From positions 2,542,001 through 2,606,000 of the forward strand of contig NZ_CP084874.1 in NCBI RefSeq assembly GCF_020526085.1: 64,000 nucleotides of DNA. Reading direction: 5' to 3'. The notes below the pieces were generated by a model. It made no database searches and was not told the origin of the DNA. It saw only the letters and a program-made list of their open reading frames with translations. A program made the position numbers and the translations under genes. Below, piece by piece: positions 27,310 to 36,339 of this stretch (positions are counted from its first letter, which is position 1; each line of letters opens with the position of its first letter). Source of the DNA: Klebsiella africana. GTDB lineage: Bacteria; Pseudomonadota; Gammaproteobacteria; Enterobacterales; Enterobacteriaceae.

Positions 27310-28236
27310 ATGAACAATCCGGTCACACGTATCACGATCCTCGGCGGCGGCCTGATGGGCAGCGGTATCGCGCAGATCTTCGCCGCCCGCGGAGTGGACG
27401 TCACGATTTATGATATCGATGCTGGCGCCTGGACCGCACCTGACATCATCCGCAGCAATCTGCAACGTATGCAGGCGGACGAGGCCACCATCGATGACGT
27501 TGTACGCCGCGTCGTTTTTTGCGACCGGCTGGCGGAGAGCGTGAAGGGGGCGCAAATCGTCTTCGAATGCGTACCTGAAAAGCTGGACCTCAAGCAGCGG
27601 CTGTTTCACGAACTGGACGCGCTTTGTCCACCAGAAACCATTCTCGCCTCCAATACGTCGGTCATCAGCATCAGCGAGATCGCCCGCGACGTGACCCACA
27701 AACAGCGCGTACTGGGCACCCATTTCTGGAATCCGGCCTTCCTGATCCCGCTGGTGGAGGTCATTCGCACGCCCTGGACCAACGATGGGCTATTCGAACG
27801 CACATTCGACATCCTCGCCTGGGCAGGAAAACGCCCGGTGCGGGTCAATAAAGATGTGCCGGGGTTCCTTGTAAACCGGCTACAGCACGCCCTGTGGCGC
27901 GAAGCGATTTATCTTGTGGAGCAGGGCATCGCCGACGCGCGCACCGTGGACGAAGGCATCCGCTATGGTTTTGGTATCCGACTGCCGGCCCTCGGCCCGC
28001 TGGAAAACGCCGATATGGTGGGGACGGACCTGACCCTGGCGATTCATGAATATATTTTCCCGCATCTGAATAACGCGACAACGCCCTCACCGCTGCTGCG
28101 CCAGCTGGTGAGCGAAGGCAAGCTGGGCTTCAAATCCGGTGGCGGATTTCAGACCTGGAACGAGACATCAATTAACGAAAGCCGTGAGCGCCTGCTGAAC
28201 TATCTGCAGCGTGTCACTCAGCAACCTGAGGAGTAA
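27310..28236 (+). CDS. 3-hydroxyacyl-CoA/carnitine-type dehydrogenase
   Basis: 308 residues from MNNPVTRITILGGGLMGSGI; TAAGGAG at 27297-27303 gives good spacing to this ATG and poor spacing to the one six bases earlier. The Rossmann loop GGGLMGSGIAQIFA and an Asp at the end of strand 2 (TIYDIDA) indicate NAD. Active-site pieces are SNTSVISISEIA, GTHFWNPAFLIPLVEVI (catalytic His) and KDVPGFLVNRLQHALWREA. The C-terminal domain is shorter than in fatty-acid HADs, as in carnitine 3-dehydrogenase and L-gulonate 3-dehydrogenase, which act on free hydroxy acids. It should make the 3-keto acid used by the cleavage enzyme encoded downstream. Confidence 0.85.
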   Translation: MNNPVTRITILGGGLMGSGIAQIFAARGVDVTIYDIDAGAWTAPDIIRSNLQRMQADEATIDDVVRRVVFCDRLAESVKGAQIVFECVPEKLDLKQRLFHELDALCPPETILASNTSVISISEIARDVTHKQRVLGTHFWNPAFLIPLVEVIRTPWTNDGLFERTFDILAWAGKRPVRVNKDVPGFLVNRLQHALWREAIYLVEQGIADARTVDEGIRYGFGIRLPALGPLENADMVGTDLTLAIHEYIFPHLNNATTPSPLLRQLVSEGKLGFKSGGGFQTWNETSINESRERLLNYLQRVTQQPEE

Positions 28237-28240
28237 CACT

Positions 28241-29179
28241 ATGGGTAAGAAAGTTTTTGTCGATTTAACGCATCCCTTTAGCGCCGACACGCCGCGCTGG
28301 CCCTATTTCGATAAGCCGCTGATCGACAGTGCGCATACCATGGCAAAAGGCGGCGTGTTAACCCAGCGTATTTCCTGCACCATGCACACCGGCACCCACT
28401 GCGATGCCCCGCGTCATGTGATGGAAATAGAATTCGACGGTAAAAGAGCGCGCTATACGCATGAAATGCCGGTCGATGCTTATACTGGTGAGGCGGTATG
28501 CCTGGAAATTAATGTCGGGCGCTGGGAATTAATTCAGCCACATCATCTGGAAGATGCCTGCCGCCGTGCAAATATCAAACCGGAGGAGTTAGCCGGAATG
28601 GTGGTATGCCTGAATACCGGCATGCATCGTAAATTTGATGACTCAAAAGAGTATTATCACTACTCCTGCGGTACGGGCGTGGAAGCCGGGAAATGGTTTG
28701 TTAAAAATAAAGTCAAATGCGTCGCCATGGATATGCAGGCATTAGACCATCCGCTACATACGGCGATGGGGAATAATGGTGCCACGCGTATGAATTTACT
28801 CGGTGCATCCGGACGCCCGCTCACCGAAGAATATATTGAACAGTTTGGTGAAGACGCCTATGCCGAGTTTGATAAAGAGCTGTATATCAAACTTCACGGC
28901 CAGGCCGCCTATGATGAAAAGTTCGGCGATCTGGAGGCTATTGGCTGCTGGGGGACCTGGGAACCCTGCCATAAGCAGATGCTCGGCCACGGGATTGTCG
29001 GCGTTGAAAACCTCGGCGGTAATCTGGATAAAGTTTCCGGCAAGCGCTTTCGTTTCTTCTGTTTCCCACTGCGCTGGTATTTAGGCGATGGCTCAATGGT
29101 GCGCTGCGTGGCGGAAATTGATGAAGATGATATGAATAATGTTCCGGAAAGAACTTATAGCTATGGAGGCTGCATTTAA
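28241..29179 (+). CDS. Cyclase-family (KynB/isatin-hydrolase-type) hydrolase
   Basis: 312 residues with the family metal motif HTGTHCDAPRHV near residue 47, ligands in the order His-x-Gly-Thr-His-x-Asp-x-Pro-x-His, and a start of the type KKVFVDLTHPFSADTPRWPY. GAGGAG precedes the ATG, four bases after the dehydrogenase stop. Known members hydrolyse amide, lactam or lactone bonds (kynurenine formamidase, isatin hydrolase, cyclic-imide enzymes). It is longer than KynB, mostly through the C-terminal part. It is probably the ring-opening or deacylating step that releases the hydroxy acid for oxidation. Confidence 0.82.
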   Translation: MGKKVFVDLTHPFSADTPRWPYFDKPLIDSAHTMAKGGVLTQRISCTMHTGTHCDAPRHVMEIEFDGKRARYTHEMPVDAYTGEAVCLEINVGRWELIQPHHLEDACRRANIKPEELAGMVVCLNTGMHRKFDDSKEYYHYSCGTGVEAGKWFVKNKVKCVAMDMQALDHPLHTAMGNNGATRMNLLGASGRPLTEEYIEQFGEDAYAEFDKELYIKLHGQAAYDEKFGDLEAIGCWGTWEPCHKQMLGHGIVGVENLGGNLDKVSGKRFRFFCFPLRWYLGDGSMVRCVAEIDEDDMNNVPERTYSYGGCI

Positions 29180-29255
29180 TTAAACAATAAATTCCTGAGC
29201 GAACAAATATCAATAACACAGCGGATTAACTCGCTATTTAGCGAAAGGTTACCTG

Positions 29256-29288
29256 CGCCCGAAATAATAGTTTCATTCATTTCGGGCG
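29256..29288. repeat. Inverted repeat inside the operon, before the thiolase gene
   Basis: Perfect ten-base arms CGCCCGAAAT / ATTTCGGGCG with a 13-base spacer in the 196-base gap between the cyclase and thiolase genes. No T-run follows, so it is more likely an mRNA-stabilising or processing hairpin, or an operator for an internal promoter, than a terminator. Confidence 0.5.
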
Positions 29289-29375
29289 TATCGCACCGTT
29301 ACGCCAAAATAATCTTATAGCGATATTTTTACATTATTAACTATCACTGCCGCTCTGCATTGGAGGAGCAACCAT

Positions 29376-30560
29376 ATGAGTACAAAAGATGTTGTCATTG
29401 TCAGCGCCGCCCGTACGCCCATCGGCTGCTTTGGCGGCGCGCTCAAGGATCTCTCGGCTATCCAACTGGGTGAATATGCAACTAGCGCCGCTATCGCCCG
29501 CGCCGCTATCAAACCGGACGATGTTGACGAAGTGATCATGGGCAACGTGCTGGGGGCCGGGCTGGGTCAGAACGTCGCCCGTCAGGTCGCTATCGCCGCC
29601 GGGATCCCGGTCGAGAAAAGCGCCTTTAACGTCAGCAAAGTATGCGGTTCCGGGCTCAAGGCGACCATTCTTGGCGCCCAGGCCATCGCGCTGGGCGATG
29701 CGGAAATCGTGGTGGCTGGCGGCACGGAAAGCATGAGCAACGCCATGTACTTATCCGCCGCGGCCCGCTGGGGACAGCGCATGGGCGACAGCGCGCTGAT
29801 TGACAGCCTGATTAGCGACGGTCTGACCGATGCCTTTTCCGGCGAGCATATGGGGATCACCGCTGAAAACCTGGCACAAAAATACCAGCTCACACGGGAA
29901 GCGCTGGACGCCTATGCGGCGGAAAGCCAGCAACGCACTGAATGGGCACAGAAAAACGGTCGTTTCGACAATGAAATTGTGCCGATAAAAATCGTCACGC
30001 GTAAAGAAGAGCGTTACATCAAGGTCGATGAATTCCCCCGCCACGGCACCACGCGTGAAACCCTCGCCAGGCTACGCCCGGCGTTCCGGCCTGACGGTGT
30101 GGTCACGGCAGGGAACGCTTCTGGCATTAACGACGGCGCTGCCGCGCTGGTGCTGATGAGCCGCGAAAAAGCCGCCGCCCTCCAGCTTCAGCCGCTGGCA
30201 ACGATCCGCGCCTGGGGCAGCGGCGGCGTCGATCCCAACATTATGGGTTACGGGCCGGTACCCGCAACGCGCAGGGCCTTATCCCGCGCGGGCTTACAGG
30301 TGGAAGACCTCGACGTCATCGAGGCCAACGAAGCCTTTGCCTCCCAGTGCCTGAGCGTCATGAAAGGGTTGGGGCTGGATCCGCAGAAAACCAACGTCAA
30401 CGGCGGCGCAATTGCTCTCGGTCACCCGATCGGCGCGTCCGGCGCACGCATTCTGGTCTCGCTGGTTCATGAAATGCATCGCCGCCACGCTCGTTACGGC
30501 CTCGCGACGCTGTGCATCGGCGGTGGGATGGGATTGGCCATGGTGGTCGAAAAAGAATAA
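29376..30560 (+). CDS. Acetyl-CoA acetyltransferase (thiolase)
   Basis: 394 residues. Active-site residues are all present: Cys90 in [10 protein letters not shown], His in [17 protein letters not shown], and Cys in [12 protein letters not shown] length near 394 and the Met in [10 protein letters not shown] are usual for biosynthetic/degradative acetoacetyl-CoA thiolases of the AtoB/PhaA type. It splits acetoacetyl-CoA with CoA into two acetyl-CoA, the logical last step after CoA-transferase. GGAGGAG lies upstream of the ATG. It is separated from the cyclase gene by 196 bases and is followed after 17 bases by the cleavage-enzyme gene. Confidence 0.93.
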   Translation: MSTKDVVIVSAARTPIGCFGGALKDLSAIQLGEYATSAAIARAAIKPDDVDEVIMGNVLGAGLGQNVARQVAIAAGIPVEKSAFNVSKVCGSGLKATILGAQAIALGDAEIVVAGGTESMSNAMYLSAAARWGQRMGDSALIDSLISDGLTDAFSGEHMGITAENLAQKYQLTREALDAYAAESQQRTEWAQKNGRFDNEIVPIKIVTRKEERYIKVDEFPRHGTTRETLARLRPAFRPDGVVTAGNASGINDGAAALVLMSREKAAALQLQPLATIRAWGSGGVDPNIMGYGPVPATRRALSRAGLQVEDLDVIEANEAFASQCLSVMKGLGLDPQKTNVNGGAIALGHPIGASGARILVSLVHEMHRRHARYGLATLCIGGGMGLAMVVEKE

Positions 30561-30577
30561 GGAACAAGGAGCTAATT

Positions 30578-31438
30578 ATGTCAGCACAAAACCACGTTAT
30601 TCTCACCGTCGCCTGCACCGGGGCCTGGCCGCAGAAGAGCGACACCCCCTATATTCCGCTTACTCCGCAGGAGCAGGCCGACGAAATCGTCCGCTGCTGC
30701 GAGGCCGGCGCCTCCATTGCCCACATTCACGTGCGTGATGAGGAGAGTCAGGCGTCGATGGATTTTGAACAATTCGCCGAGACCGTGCGCCTGGTGCGGG
30801 CGCGCTGCGATATTGTCATTAATCTGACGACCTCCGGCGGACTTGGCCTGAGCGACGAAATTCGCATGAAACCATTCCAGTTATTGCGACCCGAAATGGC
30901 CTCTTTCGATGCCGGAACTATGAACTGGGCCCACACAACAATCTTCGAAAATAGCCCGCGCTTTCTGGAGAAACTCGCCGTCAGCATGAACGAGTGCCAG
31001 GTGAAGCCGGAGTTTGAAATCTTCGATGCCGGGATGATTTACAACGTCCTGTACTACATGAAGAAAGGACTGATCGTGGGAAATCCACACTTTCAGTTTG
31101 TCCTCGGTGCGCCGGGCGGAATGACGGCGGAGGTGCGTAACCTGATGTTCTTGCTCGATACCTGTAAACAGCATCTGGGAGATAATTTCACCTGGTCGGC
31201 GTTGGGCATTGGTCGCGGTCACCTGCCGATTGTCCTCGCCGCGCTGGCGCTGGGGGGCAACGTTCGGGTTGGCATGGAAGACAACATTCTCTATCGCAAA
31301 GGTGAACTGGCGCAATCCAATACCTGGTTCGTTGAGCGCGTTAAGCGGCTGGCTGCAGAGGTGGATAAAAGCATCGCTACCCCTGATGAAACTCGCGCCA
31401 TCCTTGGTCTGATACGCCAGCAGCCGGTTCGCGCCTGA
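30578..31438 (+). CDS. Beta-keto acid cleavage enzyme (BKACE, DUF849)
   Basis: 286 residues from MSAQNHVILTVACTGAWPQK, with AAGGAG upstream. The zinc ligands HIH in ASIAHIHVRDEES and the Glu of NVRVGMEDNI, with the Arg in LGIGRGHLP, match the Kce family. These enzymes exchange a beta-keto acid with acetyl-CoA: the keto acid is split, acetoacetate is released and the rest leaves as a CoA thioester. Known members act on 3-keto-5-aminohexanoate (lysine fermentation) and dehydrocarnitine. CoA-transferase and thiolase genes in the same operon are just what is needed to recycle the acetoacetate. The substrate here is unidentified. Confidence 0.9.
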   Translation: MSAQNHVILTVACTGAWPQKSDTPYIPLTPQEQADEIVRCCEAGASIAHIHVRDEESQASMDFEQFAETVRLVRARCDIVINLTTSGGLGLSDEIRMKPFQLLRPEMASFDAGTMNWAHTTIFENSPRFLEKLAVSMNECQVKPEFEIFDAGMIYNVLYYMKKGLIVGNPHFQFVLGAPGGMTAEVRNLMFLLDTCKQHLGDNFTWSALGIGRGHLPIVLAALALGGNVRVGMEDNILYRKGELAQSNTWFVERVKRLAAEVDKSIATPDETRAILGLIRQQPVRA

Positions 31439-31523
31439 TTGTGAGCTTCCTTCCTGAATGCCGATCGCCTCTCTGTATGGGCGGGCGATCGCTGTCGATC
31501 GATATCTGAACGAGAACCGTTAT

Positions 31524-33050
31524 ATGAACATTTCTATTCCCCGGGAATCGCTGGCGGGTGAGACGCGGGTCGCCGCCACGCCCGCGACCGTTGAACAGAT
31601 GCTGAAGCTGGGCTTTACGATCTCCGTCGCCCGCGGTGCGGGCGCAGCGGCCAATATTACTGATGACGCATGGCAGACCGCAGGTGCAACGCTGTGTTCG
31701 CAGGATGAGGTCTGGCAGAGCGATATTATCCTGAAAGTTAATGCGCCTCTTGCGGATGAAATCCCGCTTTTGCGCCCAGGCTGCACATTAATCAGTTTCA
31801 TCTGGCCGGCACAGAACGCCGAGCTAATGGCGGAACTCGCCGCCCGCGGCGTGACGGTGTTGGCAATGGATGCCGTACCGCGCATTTCTCGCGCCCAGTC
31901 GCTGGACGCCTTAAGCTCAATGGCTAATATTGCCGGGTACAGGGCAGTGGTGGAAGCTGCCCACCAGTTTGGCCGTTTCTTTACCGGGCAGATCACCGCC
32001 GCCGGTAAAGTTCCACCGGCGAAAGTGCTGGTGATTGGCGCAGGTGTTGCCGGGCTGGCGGCAATTGGCGCCGCCAGCAGCCTCGGCGCCATTGTGCGCG
32101 CCTTCGACACCCGCCCGGAAGTCAAAGAACAGATCCAAAGCATGGGCGCGGAGTTTCTGGAACTTAATTTTGCAGAACAGAGCGGCAGCGGAGATGGTTA
32201 TGCCCGTCAGATGTCTGCTGAGTTTATTGAGGCGGAAATGGCCCTGTTCGCCGCTCAGGCCAGAGAGGTCGATATTATTATCACAACCGCGCTCATTCCC
32301 GGGAAGCCTGCGCCGCGGCTTATTACCCGCGACATGGTCGCCTGCATGAAACCCGGCAGCGTTATCGTCGACCTGGCCGCCCAGACCGGCGGCAACTGCG
32401 AACTGACGGCGCCGGGCACATGCATCATCAGCGATAATGGCGTCAAAATCATTGGCTATACCGACCTGCCTGGCCGGCTGGCGGCCCAGGCATCCCAGCT
32501 TTACGGCACCAATCTGGTCAATCTGCTGAAGCTTTTGTGTAAAGAAAAAGACGGTAATATCGTCATCGATTTTGATGATGTCGTTATCCGCGGCGTTACC
32601 GTGGTGCGCGAGGGGGATATCACCTGGCCCGCGCCGCCAATTCAGGTTTCGGCTCAGCCGCAGCAGCCAAAGCCTGTACCAACCGGGACGGTAAAAAGCG
32701 CACCCGCTTCACCATGGCGTCCATACCTCTTTCTGGCGCTGCTGATTGCACTATTTGGCTGGCTTGCGCATTACGCACCGGCGGACTTTCTTGCCCATTT
32801 TACCGTCTTTTCCCTCTCGTGCGTTGTGGGCTATTACGTGGTGTGGAACGTCAATCATGCTCTGCATACGCCGTTGATGTCGGTCACCAATGCGGTATCG
32901 GGGATCATTATCGTCGGCGCAGTCCTGCAAATCGGCCTTGGGGGGTGGATCTCCGTACTGGCTTTTATCGCCGTTTTTATCGCCAGCATTAATATCTTCG
33001 GCGGTTTTTACGTCACCCGTCGCATGCTGAAAATGTTCCGCAGAAACTAA
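31524..33050 (+). CDS. pntA: NAD(P) transhydrogenase subunit alpha (second-type copy)
   Basis: 508 residues (E. coli PntA 510) from [20 protein letters not shown]. Domain I spans the alanine-dehydrogenase-like NAD-binding half ([48 protein letters not shown]) and the last 110 residues hold the membrane helices ([20 protein letters not shown] onward). With PntB it couples hydride transfer between NADH and NADP+ to proton movement across the inner membrane. Enterobacteria normally have one pntAB next to ydgH; finding it inside a catabolic operon suggests an extra copy that adjusts NADPH/NADH for the dehydrogenases encoded upstream. Linker residues 385-400 differ from E. coli. Confidence 0.93.
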   Translation: MNISIPRESLAGETRVAATPATVEQMLKLGFTISVARGAGAAANITDDAWQTAGATLCSQDEVWQSDIILKVNAPLADEIPLLRPGCTLISFIWPAQNAELMAELAARGVTVLAMDAVPRISRAQSLDALSSMANIAGYRAVVEAAHQFGRFFTGQITAAGKVPPAKVLVIGAGVAGLAAIGAASSLGAIVRAFDTRPEVKEQIQSMGAEFLELNFAEQSGSGDGYARQMSAEFIEAEMALFAAQAREVDIIITTALIPGKPAPRLITRDMVACMKPGSVIVDLAAQTGGNCELTAPGTCIISDNGVKIIGYTDLPGRLAAQASQLYGTNLVNLLKLLCKEKDGNIVIDFDDVVIRGVTVVREGDITWPAPPIQVSAQPQQPKPVPTGTVKSAPASPWRPYLFLALLIALFGWLAHYAPADFLAHFTVFSLSCVVGYYVVWNVNHALHTPLMSVTNAVSGIIIVGAVLQIGLGGWISVLAFIAVFIASINIFGGFYVTRRMLKMFRRN

Positions 33051-33059
33051 GGAGTTGTT

Positions 33060-34448
33060 ATGTCTGGAGGTCTTGTTACTGCGGCTTACATTATTGCCGC
33101 GCTGTTGTTTATTTTTAGCCTGGCTGGCTTATCGAAGCATGAGACGTCGCGAGCAGGGATCGTATTCGGCATCGCCGGGATGGCGATTGCGCTGGCGGCG
33201 ACTGTTCTTGGTCACCAGGCGGCCAATCTCGCATGGATCCTGGTAGCGATGATGGCAGGGGGTGGCATCGGTATCTTTCTCGCGCAGCGGGTGGAGATGA
33301 CCGAAATGCCGGAGCTGGTGGCGATTCTGCACAGCTTTGTCGGCCTTGCGGCTGTGCTGGTGGGGATTAATAGTTACCTTGACCACGCGCCGCTCGATGA
33401 CACGGCCATGACGGCTATCCATCTGGTGGAGGTCTTTCTGGGGATCTTTATTGGCGCCATAACCTTTACCGGTTCGGTAGTGGCGTTCGGTAAGTTGCGC
33501 GGGATCTTCGCGTCAAAACCGTTAATGTTGCCAGGCCGACACGGTATGAACCTCGCGGCTCTGCTGGTCTCTTTTGCCTTAATGATCGTATTTGTGCGCA
33601 GCGATAACCTGCTGTGGCAGAGTCTGGCATTAATTGTTATGACGCTGATTGCACTGGCGTTTGGCTGGCATCTTGTTGCTTCAATCGGCGGCGCAGATAT
33701 GCCGGTGGTGGTCTCAATGCTCAACTCCTATTCTGGCTGGGCAGCGGCGGCGGCCGGTTTTATGCTCAGTAACGACCTGCTAATCGTGACCGGCGCGCTG
33801 GTTGGCTCTTCCGGAGCCATCCTTTCTTACATTATGTGTAAGGCCATGAATCGCGCGTTCATCAGCGTCATTGCCGGCGGCTTCGGCAGCGAAGGAATGG
33901 CACCTGACGGTAGCGCCCTGCAGGGCGAACATCGCGAATGCAGCGCGGTGGAGGTAGCGGAAGCGCTGAAAAACGCCCGTTCAGTCATTATTACCCCCGG
34001 CTACGGTCTGGCGGTAGCCCAGGCGCAATATCCGGTACAGGAATTGACCAGCCGGCTGATGGCGCGAGGCGTGAAGGTACGATTCGGTATCCATCCCGTT
34101 GCCGGGCGTTTACCAGGACATATGAACGTACTGCTGGCGGAAGCCAAAGTCTCCTACGATCTCGTGCTGGAGATGGAAGAGATTAATGACGACTTCAGTG
34201 ATACCGACGTGGTGCTGGTCATCGGCGCCAACGACACCGTTAACCCTGCTGCACAGGAAGATCCCGGGAGCCCCATCGCAGGCATGCCAGTACTGGAAGT
34301 GTGGAAAGCACAGCAGGTGGTGGTGTTCAAACGTTCGATGAATACTGGCTACGCAGGCGTACAGAACCCGCTGTTCTTTAAAGAAAACACCACCATGCTG
34401 TTTGGTGATGCAAAAGCGAGCGTAGAGGCGATACTTGCGCAGCTCTGA
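33060..34448 (+). CDS. pntB: NAD(P) transhydrogenase subunit beta (second-type copy)
   Basis: 462 residues, exactly the E. coli PntB length. Eight or nine membrane helices come first, with [19 protein letters not shown] carrying the conserved proton-path His; the C-terminal 180 residues form the NADP(H)-binding domain ([74 protein letters not shown]). GGAGTTGT is the ribosome site, ten bases after pntA. It completes the transhydrogenase and is the last gene of the cluster; 430 non-coding bases follow. Confidence 0.94.
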   Translation: MSGGLVTAAYIIAALLFIFSLAGLSKHETSRAGIVFGIAGMAIALAATVLGHQAANLAWILVAMMAGGGIGIFLAQRVEMTEMPELVAILHSFVGLAAVLVGINSYLDHAPLDDTAMTAIHLVEVFLGIFIGAITFTGSVVAFGKLRGIFASKPLMLPGRHGMNLAALLVSFALMIVFVRSDNLLWQSLALIVMTLIALAFGWHLVASIGGADMPVVVSMLNSYSGWAAAAAGFMLSNDLLIVTGALVGSSGAILSYIMCKAMNRAFISVIAGGFGSEGMAPDGSALQGEHRECSAVEVAEALKNARSVIITPGYGLAVAQAQYPVQELTSRLMARGVKVRFGIHPVAGRLPGHMNVLLAEAKVSYDLVLEMEEINDDFSDTDVVLVIGANDTVNPAAQEDPGSPIAGMPVLEVWKAQQVVVFKRSMNTGYAGVQNPLFFKENTTMLFGDAKASVEAILAQL

Positions 34449-34875
34449 TTAATTGATTAGATGCACTGGATGCATTGCAGAGGGTGATGGAAAAGTACGT
34501 CACCCCCTGAAATTTTGCCGCCGCAGAATCAGAGAATTACATTAAGTATCAATACTGTTCGCTCAGCGCAGGAACGTTTTGACACATTGTTAAAAAATAT
34601 GAAGCTCACCGCTGTATGACAGAATAATGGCCAGGGCAGAAGATAATGTTCACTAGTATTTCAGCGACGTGTGCTATTGACCAAAACGTCATCGCTGATT
34701 TCTGAACAGAGAAAGGGATACGTGCGTAAAAAACTTAATCAATAACCAACTGAAATATAACAATAAATTTCTATTTTTTTGATTTTTATTAAAGCAAAAC
34801 GATAAAAAATTATCGTTTTATTTTAATTTTGTGTATTCTTTGAACTGTACCCTAATGCAGACTTACTGAGGTTTT
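34449..34875. other. Gene-free gap after pntB with one strong palindrome
   Basis: About 430 AT-rich bases without a credible gene. The only marked structure is the inverted repeat AAAACGATAA-N4-TTATCGTTTT at 34796-34819, about 57 bases before the DUF2975 gene; TTTGAACTG- and TATTCTTT-like promoter elements follow it. It looks like an operator for the HTH protein of that gene pair. Confidence 0.45.
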
Positions 34876-35439
34876 ATGTCCACTGATGCACTGGCGCAAC
34901 TCAGCCAAAGAATGGTCTCATTCACCATGATGCTGTTGATTGCTGTTGTTCTATTGAATTCGCTTGTTCTGTTTTTCCCTACATTATCCTTTTCGGATGA
35001 GTTGTACGGGATAAGACTGTCGCTTGATGATCGGCGGCTTTCTGCTCTCGATGTCAATCTGCGCGCGTTGCCATGGGGGCAGGCCGCAGGAGTCGGCGTG
35101 ATAAGTCTGCTGGTTATGGCTCCTCTCTGTTACAGCCTGTATCAGCTACGCTCTTTGTTTAAAGCTTATGCTCGCCGGAACTATTTTTCTGCCCGTTCGG
35201 CACAGCATATGAGCAGAGTTGGAGCCTCACTGGGTCTCTGGACGGTGATGGATCTGCTTGCCGGTCCTGTTCTCAGTTACTGGTTGTCTCTGCTTAACCC
35301 CACTGGCGAGCGTGAAATAGTATTTGGATTTGAGCTACATCATATCGTCTGGATTTTTATTTCGCTGTGCGTGATGGCAGTGGCGAAAATACTGGAAAAG
35401 GCAAGCGTTCTGTACGAAGAAAATAAACTCTTCCTGTAA
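34876..35439 (+). CDS. DUF2975 membrane protein
   Basis: 187 residues with four hydrophobic segments (about 14-38, 70-92, 115-140, 152-172) and short charged loops, the shape of DUF2975 proteins. These are usually encoded directly before a small YozG-like HTH protein, as here (13 bases apart). The pair is thought to act like a membrane-linked switch or anti-regulator, but no mechanism is established. AGGTTTT is a modest ribosome site. The AT-rich composition and the palindrome upstream suggest an autonomous acquired module. Confidence 0.78.
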   Translation: MSTDALAQLSQRMVSFTMMLLIAVVLLNSLVLFFPTLSFSDELYGIRLSLDDRRLSALDVNLRALPWGQAAGVGVISLLVMAPLCYSLYQLRSLFKAYARRNYFSARSAQHMSRVGASLGLWTVMDLLAGPVLSYWLSLLNPTGEREIVFGFELHHIVWIFISLCVMAVAKILEKASVLYEENKLFL

Positions 35440-35452
35440 GGCGGGAACATTT

Positions 35453-35671
35453 ATGGCAATCATTGTAAAACTGGATGTATTACTCGCCGCAAGGAAAGTG
35501 AAGTCAAAGGAGCTTGCTGATGCTATTGGTATTACCGAGCAGAATCTTTCGTTAATAAAACAAGGTAAAATTAAAGGTTTTCGATTTTCAACCCTTGATG
35601 CACTGTGCAAATATCTTGATTGTCAGCCTGGCGATCTCTTTAGTTATATTCCATCGAAAGAGGATGAGTGA
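35453..35671 (+). CDS. Small Cro/C1-type HTH regulator (YozG-like)
   Basis: 72 residues, nearly all helix-turn-helix: LDVLLAARKVKSKELADAIG, then ITEQNLSLIKQGKIKGFRFS and LDALCKYLDCQPGDLFSYI. It is the usual partner of DUF2975 membrane proteins and probably binds a palindrome such as the one at 34796-34819 to control its own operon. GGCGGGA precedes the ATG, 13 bases after the partner's stop. The identification as a DNA-binding protein is firm; targets are inference. Confidence 0.88.
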   Translation: MAIIVKLDVLLAARKVKSKELADAIGITEQNLSLIKQGKIKGFRFSTLDALCKYLDCQPGDLFSYIPSKEDE

Positions 35672-35722
35672 GATAAACAGGTTGTATTAACCCAGCCGCC
35701 ATAGCTCATTTCTTTCCTAAAC

Positions 35723-35744
35723 ACACCGCTGTTTGCAGCGGTGT
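35723..35744 (+). terminator. Hairpin after the DUF2975/HTH pair
   Basis: Perfect nine-base arms ACACCGCTG / CAGCGGTGT with a TTTG loop, about 50 bases after the HTH gene. Only a short T-stretch follows (TGCC interrupted), so it may be a weak terminator. Confidence 0.5.
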
Positions 35745-35793
35745 TGCCTGGAGTCATGCTCCTTATGACGTTATACGTAAAAGGTAAATATTT

Positions 35794-36204
35794 ATGAAAG
35801 GAGAAGTACTGAGTATATTGTTTTTTATTTTTTTCCTAAACAGCGTTGGCATAGCAGCACCACGAGAAGACCGTTCGGGAAAACTTAATCAACATTCTGA
35901 CATTCAGAAAGAGCGTAAAGGCTCTTCCCGACCGGGACATAAGAACGACAAAAATAAATCGACTCACAGACCGACGGCTGTCAAACGGAAGCCCAGCGAT
36001 CGCTCTCCTGTTTACTATTCTGTATCAGAACCGCCTGGAGGCAAACGCATTTACATGTTACCTGGTGGCACCAGAAAAATGAAGTCAGGAGAGGAGGGCG
36101 TGTATATTGTCGATGATACTTACATTCGCCGCTATAACGACGGATATGACCAGATCTTATCTCCTTTTGATGGCATTGAGATACTGGACTATAAGGGACG
36201 ATGA
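35794..36204 (+). CDS. Secreted basic protein of unknown function
   Basis: 136 residues. The N-terminus (SILFFIFFLNSVGIAAPR) is a Sec signal peptide with likely cleavage after IAA. Residues 25-70 are low-complexity and rich in Lys, Arg, His and Ser (KERKGSSRPGHKNDKNKSTH), probably disordered. The C-terminal 65 residues form a compact region with Tyr and Gly (YYSVSEPPGGKRIYMLPGG, YIVDDTYIRRYNDGYDQILS). GAAAGGAG is a good ribosome site. No family recognised. Its neighbour is a periplasmic protease gene, so a periplasmic or cell-surface role is likely; the basic stretch could bind nucleic acid or lipopolysaccharide. Confidence 0.65.
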   Translation: MKGEVLSILFFIFFLNSVGIAAPREDRSGKLNQHSDIQKERKGSSRPGHKNDKNKSTHRPTAVKRKPSDRSPVYYSVSEPPGGKRIYMLPGGTRKMKSGEEGVYIVDDTYIRRYNDGYDQILSPFDGIEILDYKGR

Positions 36205-36339
36205 AGTTTAGTCCGGGCTGGTGCCAGTCTTGATAATAAATATATTGAGATCCCATAATCTTTTTTCTGATAACACTTAAAAAATCTTCTTTGTTCTCAT
36301 CTACAGTGTGACTAGATTTTTCCGAAGGGAGTTTCAACC

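Noticed and set aside
27310..31438. Calling the operon a carnitine degradation operon
   Set aside because: The dehydrogenase/BKACE/CoA-transferase core fits, but there is no betaine pathway or carnitine transporter type, and the cyclase-type hydrolase and thiolase are not part of known carnitine clusters. Kept only as an analogy.
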